64,000 nucleotides of DNA, taken from assembly GCF_032854445.1 (NCBI RefSeq), contig NC_088297.1, positions 14,371,335 through 14,435,334 on the forward strand. Reading direction: 5' to 3'. Each line of letters starts with the position of its first letter. Position 1 is the first letter of the stretch. Source of the stretch: Liolophura sinensis (lineage: Eukaryota > Mollusca > Polyplacophora > Chitonida > Chitonidae). Below, piece after piece: positions 54,801 to 63,800 of this stretch. The notes under the pieces were generated by a model. It did no database searches and had not been told where the DNA came from. It was given only the letters and a program-made list of their open reading frames with translations. The position numbers and the translations under genes were made by a program.

Positions 54801-57800
54801 TTGTATGTTTTTTTTTTCTGTATGAATACATTAATTGGTTTCTCAATTTAATTCTCTAATACACACAAAATTAATTTAAATGTATAATGTATACATGAAT
54901 ACCATAGTTCACAATTTTTGCATAATGTGCCGATATAATATTGTGATGGCTCTTATTGATGGACAGTAACATAACACTGGTCTAGAACTTAATTGAGACC
55001 TGGCCCCAGGTCAGCAACCTTAGATTTAAGTCAACATTTCAGTCATAAATCTTGGTATATTCCTTTCCTTTATTACTGAAATTTGGTTTACAATAACTTA
55101 TGGTTGACTTACGATGTCAAGCAGTATTTTTGCATTGTCAGGTGAGAAATAACAAATTTTAAAGTGATTTGAAATTTTGACTTAAGTCTAAGACTGCTGC
55201 GTGATCCCTGGGGCCAGGAGCTTGTATTCTGGTCATACAAGATGGCTGCCATACTGTTGTTCTGGGAGCAAGAGCAGCTCATATTTACAGACATGTATTG
55301 ATGTCTTAATTGTTACACTCTCCAGATATCCATCTGTCCGTCCGTCTTAGCGCCCATAGCAAGCAGTGTGATACTGCAGAATTTTTTTTCGATACAATTA
55401 TCAGTAGTGTATCTGATCATATGCGTGATCAAATATGTGCCATTATTGTACATACATGAACCAATGGATGTTTTTTTCCACTTTCATGCTGTTCATGCTT
55501 GCTTTTTCCAGACTCTCATCACGGCTCCCTCAGGTCCCGATCCAGCTCCAGCAGTAGTAGCAGCAGCAGCTCTGGTTCCCACGGGTCTACTTCACCCAGA
55601 CAGAGTCAGTATTCCACCCTCTTGTTTGTTTGATTATCTCCTCTTGTAGGTCAAGATGTGCTCAATTCATCCCTCTATGTTCCAGTGCTGGCTGATTCAG
55701 TGGCTACTGGAGGAGTGTGGTGTGATGTACATTGTACTTCTCCATCCTCTGAAAAGCATTTTAGCCAAGACAAGACCAATTTTATTTTGTCTTTTACAAG
55801 CAAGCCAACATAAATGGGCAGGCCAACATTTAAATATCCAAAAAGGAATAAAAATAAAATTTAAAATTCAACTATTTATTTTGTCCGGACTTTAATAAGA
55901 TTTTCCGGTTATTCAGGGCTGGCGATCATGTAACTATATCTTTAACAGGCCTAGAGCAATTGCTGGGACAGACCACATTTCCCACAAGTTACATGTGTAA
56001 AAAAGATTCATGATGCCTGTAAAACAAACATTTAAATTTGTGTGGTCAAATTCTATGGTGCACCACTGTTGGTGCAGTTGCCGCACTGTCGGTGCAGTTG
56101 CCGCACTGTCGGTGCAGTTGCCGCACTGTTGGCGCAGTTGCTGCACTGTCGGCGCAGTTGCCGCACTGTTGGCGCAGTTGCTGCACTGTCGGCGCAGTTG
56201 CCACACTGTCGGTGCAGTTGCCGCACTGTCAGTGCAGTTGCCACACTGTTGACGAGTAGAATGACGCATCAAAAGTCTAAAAGTTCCTCTTGTGGACACT
56301 GCGAGACAAATGGAGCACATCCTCTGAAGTTACGTATTCTTGATCAGGTAACTGTGATGCATTGTCTTTTATTTAATAGAATTTCCATACAATTTTTTCT
56401 GTCTTTGTTCGGAAACCGTTGAATTTCATGGTTAATTATCCGATTTGTTTGGTGCTGACTTTTGGGGAGGCTAAATCTTTTATCTGTGATGTATGCATCA
56501 GCAGTGCATATGGCCATGTTATAATTCTTCAGCCTTTCTAATTATTGGTTTGCTAGATTACATTTTAACATACCTGTATACAGAAAAGTTTGTCTTGCAC
56601 TGTTCCACAGCAGCTTTATCAGCAGCTTCACTTACAGGGGCCGCATAATGACCAGATATGTCTGTGGATCTCACTGAATCAGCAGCTTACGGAGCTCTCT
56701 TAATTAGCAGTTATGTCTGCAGTCCTCACTTTATCAGCTGTTATGTCAGCAGGGCTAACTTACCCTAATTCCTCAACCTTTTCGCATATGAAAGAGCATC
56801 TTCCAGTGTAATTCATGTTTAAGCTGACTTTGGGGTTAAAGCTACATTGGTTGGATTGGCCATTTTCAGGGATTCACAAAAAGTGTAACTTTATCGGTCT
56901 ACACAGGATAATGCGTTGAGAATATGCTTGAATCAACACCTTGCAAACATGCAAAAAGGTTGAAGAATTACAGTAATTAGCAGTTAAATCTGTAGGGCTC
57001 ACTTAATTAGCAGTTATGTTTGGGGGGCTCATTTAATCAGCAGTGATATCTGTAAAGCTCACTTAATCAGCAGTGATATCTGTAAAGCTCACTTAATCAG
57101 CATTTGTCTGCAGGGCTCACCTAATTAGCAGTTATGTCTGCTGGGCTCACTTAATCAGCATTTGTTTGCAGGGCTCACCTAATTAGCAGTTATGTCTGCA
57201 GGACTCACCTAATTAGCAGTTATGTCTGTAGGGCTGACTTAAATAGCAGTTATGTTTGGAGGGCTCACTTTATCAGCAGTGGTGTCTGCTGGGCTCACTT
57301 AACCAGCAGTGGTGTCTGCAGGGCTCACTTAATCAGCATTTGTCTGCAGGGCTCACTTAATTAGCAGTGGTGTCTGCAGGGGTCACTTAATCAGCATTTG
57401 TCTGCAGGGCTCACTTAATTAGCAGTTATGTCTGCAGGGCTCTCTTAATTAGCAGTTATATCATTGGATCAGTTTATGTTTTTTGTTGAATATGATGCTG
57501 ACAGGTGCATTCAGTTTTTGAGGTGTTCATGTTTGTAATTGTTGACGAAGTTTGTCTTTAATATATCTAGGGTTTGATTTTCTTTTTCTTCATAACAGAC
57601 ATGATTGAGGAAATGAGCCGCCCAGAATCAGCCATGAAACTTTAACTTTTACAAGCACAAAAATTCCCTCTTTCAAATTTGTCTCTTTTTTTTTTTATTC
57701 TCTGATATTTATTTATGGACAATTATTTTAGTATAAGATTTTTTTTTAAATGAAAAAAATTTTTCTGCATTAAATTCATTCCTATTAGATGGGTTTAAAA

Positions 57801-60800
57801 GATAATAAAATGTTGTATACAATATATGACTTGATGCAAGAGCAATGTATATTTTATATTTATATTTATGTTCAATTTTAAAATCATTTATTTTATTTTC
57901 ACAAACAGCTAGGATGTCAAAAGAATTTTAAACAAGCATTGTCTGATTTATTGAGAAAGATATTGGCTTCTTTAATTGTACCAAGATCTAAATATTGTTA
58001 ACTATTCCTGTTACCTGGTAAGAGCCAGCTTGTGAATGTGCATCTTGAACACAAGTTTTAGTTAAAAGTGTGAGATCTTTTATTTTTCAAAGGAATTTTT
58101 TCTTTATTGTTTTTTTCTTTTTTAAAAATTATGTAGAAAAGAATTGGACGTTTAGATTTAAAGTGCTAAAAAGTGAAACATTCTGAGGTTTAGGTATCAG
58201 TTTTTTTCTTTTTCATACCACATTCCATCAGATCACTTGAAAATGTCTCCATGTTTTTTGAGCAGCAAAAATACAAGTACATACCACAATTAACCATACA
58301 TGTAAATATACTTATCTTATCTTAATAATGGGTAAATTCTTCAGAAACCAATAAAACTTAAAATGAGATCAACTAGTAATAAATACCTAATTTATCAAGG
58401 AAGTGAGTAAAATATAGTTCAATCAAATGGCTCCCCAGTATCTGCTGCACCCCTGTTATCTCCAAGGAAACAGATCAACTGACCAATCAGAGAGGTAGCT
58501 GAATTTTATTTTATCCAGTTGCCCAATTGCTTACACCTGATTGGCTATGAATATATTAACCCTTGCAGAGCGGTGATGGTTTGCATTTTGCTATAATCAT
58601 GTGTTAACCCTTGCACAGCGGTGATGGTTTGCATTTTGCTATAATCCTGTCTTAACATTGGTATATATGCTGTGATAACACTTCCTCGTCTTTTTAACTG
58701 CACAACTCCTCCACCCCCACCCCCACCCAGTGTCTTGCATCCGCTTAAACACGGTGAACCAGCTTAATTATCAGCTGAAGTGATGCACCAGAGTAACGAG
58801 TGCTGCTGTAAAAATGCTTACTATGCTTACCTGACATTTGCGCACATTTTCATCAGGTGTTAGCCAGAAATGTGAAAGTGCATGTTCAGAGTATTTTGTT
58901 TGAGCCACACCGTTGGAGCAGAACCAGGTTTTATACTTTGCTGTATCTCTCAAGTTAAAGTGCTGAAAATGAGGAGTCCTAGTAGCACGAAATTTCTGTT
59001 TCATTTGTTGTGAGTATGGGTAAGTGGCTAACCCTATCATTGTACATTTTGTAGACACAGTGACTGAAATACTGCCTAATGATATTCAATTTATCCACAT
59101 ATATATATTTATACATGTGGAAGATGAAAACCTACTGAAAATGGATTTGAATCCGTAAATACAAACTTCTGTCTTTCTGTGTGCCAAATGAGTGGAGAAA
59201 ATCAAGCCTCAGAGTATTGTCTCAGCGGAGAATATACCTGTAAGGTGGTGCCAGTATACAGATACATGTAGTTAAAACACTGATCAGTGTGGACATCTCG
59301 CCACGATATGGCTGAAATATGGCTGAAGTATGGCATTCAGCCATAAGCATTCCTTCAGTCATTAATTCATTGTGGAACGGCATTTATATTTACTGAAAAA
59401 CACATGGCTTATCTCCCTTTGAGTTTTGGAATGTCAGAGTGTTAAGAATTTGTCCCTGGTTCGTCCATCTCTGCTGGTGGACAGCGTCACACTATGAATG
59501 GTTGTTCATACATTTCATGAAATTTTAATGAAGGCACATCGTACGGTCCTGAAAATAAAGAGAGATTATATACCATAAATGCAAATATTTATATTCTTTT
59601 AAAATCAAGAAAAGAGATTTTTTGGTTCAGGATGAATTTTTTGTGCCATATAGCACAAGAGCCCAGTACACCAAGATTTTGCATCTCACCTTTATAATGC
59701 TGTATGTTTAGATTCACATCCACTTTGTATGCCTCTCTTGTGCCTTATAAGGATACAGGGTCGACGCTGATTGGCAGTAACGGTGGATTTCCTGGGTTAA
59801 AGTCTATAGCCTTGATGAAACTTGAACAGATACAAGCTACAGTACCTAAAATTTAGATCATTCCATGTGTCTCTATCTCTCCTACCAACCAATCAGTGGC
59901 AACTCTGTAACCCTTTAATCAGCAAAGATTTTTACAACAAAAGGGAGAGCACTCTGCACTATGTTGTTAACAATAACCTGCGATGAGAGGAGAAGGGGCG
60001 TGAAATTCATGCACATGTGAGGCAAAAGCACGCTTCCGAGTGAGATTTGCATGTTGTCAGATAGACAAGTGTGCGGTATCACATGACATTAAGCGTGATT
60101 TTACGTTGCATGAACTGTATCCCAGAGAAAAGAACGTTCCCGGTATTCTAAAATGTTTAAATGTTGTCATAATAATATCATTTTTTCTCTTGACTAACCA
60201 TGAATGTGTGCTTCATGCAAACTTTCTTGTACATTGTCACAGTGAATGGGATGCCTTACTTGAAAGTTTATCATCATTATACATGTACATGTATGTGTAA
60301 ATGCAATACAAATATAAGTACAAATGATGACATGTTTACAGTCGGCTTTCTTTCTTTGTCACCAGTCATATTCCTATTCTTTGGGGGTATGTCTCTTTAC
60401 CAGAATATGTTTTAATATTGTATTTTGGATTTTGGTAGAGTTGCATGTATATGTCTTATATTCACTGACAAGGGTATAAATTTAAATCTTTTCAAGTAAA
60501 GATGATAGATGAATTTTGAATTCTTGAAATAAAATTTTGAAAGAAAAATTTTCTGTTTTGTTTTACGTGCACCATTCGTACTTCCATATATAATGATTTC
60601 AATTATTATATTTTTCTTTCCTGTACAGAACATGGCTCTGGAAGCTCTTCGCAAACAGAGGATAGCAGTAAGTCAGCATTTTAACATTCTATGTTAGCAC
60701 TGGTAATATATCCCTTTAACGACCAAAAATTTCACCTCCAAAAAGACTCATTTTAGAAGCAACTAAATGTCAAAAAAAATGTTACATGGATTTTTCCAGT

Positions 60801-63800
60801 AGGATATCATCCTACATTCCAAACAAAGCTCAAATCACCTTAGAAAATAGAACTTGTAAATATTTTAATTCTTACACTTTTCACGTCACAAACTGGAAAG
60901 ATTTCAATTTAGGCAAGTAAAAACATTGCCAATGGGCACATTTTGTCAGTGGATAAAATTGTGGAAAGTCTTATGGCAGAAATATTGTGCTGTTGCGACT
61001 ATAGTGAAAAGGGCTCCTGTTTTTTTTTTTTTATTTGTAAGTGTTCACTTGTAATAATTTTACTGTGAAACGTGTTTTAGGTTCTGAATATAGTGAGGAA
61101 ACCAGCAAGACTAGCTCCTCCCCCTACCATCATGGCTCCTCCTCCCAGCATAGTAGCTCCATCCACCAGCACCCAAGCCCCTCTCCTTCCCCAAGTAGCC
61201 CATCAGGAAGCCTTCTTAGTCGAAATGAGCAAGCAGCTTCATTGGCTCTTGCTGGTGTCAATCTGGATCAGAAAAAGGTATGTTTGTTTATTGCTTTCTA
61301 TTATTTTGGCCATCCAAAACAAAAGGACAGAACAAAACAGACTTAGTGACAGTAAGTAGTACACCACTAGAGGTCATGTGGCTGTTCCTGCAGTCTAACT
61401 TTTGTTAAAGGCAACTTGTCCTCCACCAATATGATGTGCATATTTGTACCCCACACGCAGGAGTCCACTTCGGGACCGGTAGATCCAGGATCAATCCTTG
61501 ATCAAGTCACACCTAAGACTTTAAAAGAGGAAGTTGTAACTTCCTCGCTTGGCGTTCAGCATAAAGGGGATAGTGCAACGACTGGTTGACCCGTATCAGT
61601 ATAATGGCTCGGGCAGGCCGGCTTACTTGCCTTCGGTAAATCGTCTCAGTGAAGCAGCACTAAATAAAAGAGCTGTGGAAGTCCGTCCTGCAACAAGGAG
61701 GCACATTACACGTACATGCACTCTAATGATTCCTTCATCGTCATATGACTGAAAAATTGTTGAGTACGACGTTAAACCCCAAGCACTCACTCATTCTCAC
61801 GCAGGAAAGTTTGTCAGTATCTTGCCAAAGGGTTGATGGTTTTCTCCCAATCATCGTATGAGTGAAAATCTGGAGTATCCTGGTAAGCAACAGCAAAATG
61901 AACAACATAAATATGGTGACATGGGTGAATTTCAACTTCACTGAAATCATCGTTATAACATTACAGATAATAAAAGATGTAGATCATAGAGAGTAAAACC
62001 AGAGCAGTGGCGACAGTGTGGGTATACATTGTATGTAAATGCATGTTTATACAACATATGTGTAGACACTGTCGTTTTCTGGCCGTTCTATCCAGCCAGT
62101 TACCACGGGTTTCTCATAAACCTTGTTTGACTTTGCTGATAGATGCAGCATCGTAAGTGGGAAGGTATATCAGCAACCTGTGGATGGTTTTCTGTGGGTT
62201 GTGCCAGATTTCCTCCCCCCATAATTCTGGACTCCATCATTTAAGTGAAAATATTCTTGAACGACCCAAAACAACCATCAAATAAGTCGATAAATAATTG
62301 CTAGATGTAGCTAGTTGAGCCATTCATTTGTATCCTCAAACGAGCTACTCAATCAGCCATTCATTTGTATCCTCAAACGAGCTACTCAATCAGCCAGTCA
62401 TTTGTATCCTCAAACGAGCTACTCAATCAGCCAGTCATTTGATCTTGTTACTTCTCTGTCAGGTGAAGAAGATACACATACATGTCACCAGGTGGAGAAA
62501 AAAATGATCAGTCTGTCAAGGAAAATACATAATCAGGTAGTCAGTCAGTTGATCAGTCATATTTAACTTGTCCGTCAGGTAAAGGAGATTTGTCACCATG
62601 TGGAGAAAAACGATCAACTGGAGGAAGTGACATTGAGGAACGTGGAACTGGAGAGTTGGAGATTCAGAGGCTGGCTTTTTCCTTGAAACAGTCCGCGGGT
62701 GGACTGAAGGTGAGAAACTAGACAAAACATGTTCTAGCTGATACTGACATCATTCAAGGGTATTGCCCCCTGACTAATGAATTTACAGGGAGCTGCTTCC
62801 TCGTCTTGGGTACATCTACCTGGTGAAGTGGTTTCTGCAGAGGCCTAAGAGGTTTCTTCCACCCATCAAATAAAGACTATTGCTCTACAATATCAGCGAA
62901 ATATGTTAGTTTCTTTTCTATCGTTATCCCCTCACTTTCACCGCTCGCGACGCTTGTGCTTCTACGTTGGTATAATAATACGTTAATTGAAGACCACAAA
63001 CTTCCACAAGTATTGTTTGCATACCTGGATTCTGTTTGTGAGAAAAGTTTGTCAATAATTTGCCAAAGGCTAGTGGTTTACCCCAGGCATTCTGGTGTTC
63101 TTCCTCCCGTAAACATGACTACCATGATAAAAGTGAAAAATTGTTCACTGTAGTATTAAACATCAGGTAAATAAGTAATTATTTTTAAGTGCCAACTTTT
63201 AAACAGGCCTGTCTTTGTTTTTTTGTCATGTGTTCTTTAGGTGTTGAATTTTGTCCAGAACAACTTGGATGCCATTGGTGCTAGTAAAATTGCTGAAGTG
63301 TTGAAGGTTAAGCCATCAATTGAGTCTCTCAGGTAAGTATTAAGAGAGGGATGTTTAGAAATACACTATTATGAGTCATTTTCCTTCTTTTAACCAAACT
63401 TGACTTCGGCCTAATCTTTATAATCTCAAGAGATAGCCTTCTCTCTCATTTTCTAATAAGCATTTACAATTATCTGTTTTGTCCAGTAAACTGTTTTCCA
63501 AGAAGCCTGATATTCTTTCCCAATAAACCCTACAAGTATATTTAGGTTAAATAAACCTTTAATATATTCAGTTTGCCCTTTTGTCTTATATGCAATTTGC
63601 CAATAAAACTTATATTCAGTTTCCCAGTAGAACGTATCCAATTTAGTGTTTGAAAGTGTATTCATCAACTGTGCTTCCTTAATTCTCTTTTCATGAACAT
63701 GTTTTGCATGGCCTTAGTTTTCAATAACTGTCACATTTAACCCCCAGTATGTACATGGATAAGATGTCATGACAATTCAGATATGTTTTCTTCTTTTGCC

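Larger units (their letters stand above)
50278..55511 (+). other. Intron between D3 and D4
   Basis: 5.2 kb. Holds a reversed family C fragment and a dispersed repeat (51099-51445), the 64-bp satellite with its unusual A/C-rich flanks (about 52130-54530), and MITE D (54998-55219). No exon recognised. Confidence 0.65.
55605..60628 (+). other. Intron between D4 and D5
   Basis: 5 kb with a 20-bp minisatellite (56071-56250), a 30-bp minisatellite interrupted by MITE F (56625-57465), the possible terminal exon (57599), a 48-bp direct duplication (58558-58653) and otherwise AT-rich sequence. Confidence 0.65.
61278..62578 (+). other. Intron between D6 and D7, full of nested repeats
   Basis: Carries SINE B halves (61405-61460, 61798-61900) split by a family C insertion (61461-61797), a SINE A 3' fragment (62154-62298), a 37-bp tandem repeat (62319-62442) and a broken copy of the D7 start (62461-62520). 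Confidence 0.7.

Noticed and set aside
61461-61535. Open 25-codon segment with acceptor and GTAACT donor between D6 and D7, first taken as an exon
   Set aside because: It continues without a break into the family C repeat, has a direct repeat at its edges, and D6 joins D7 directly to make a proper LRR. Most likely transposon sequence.
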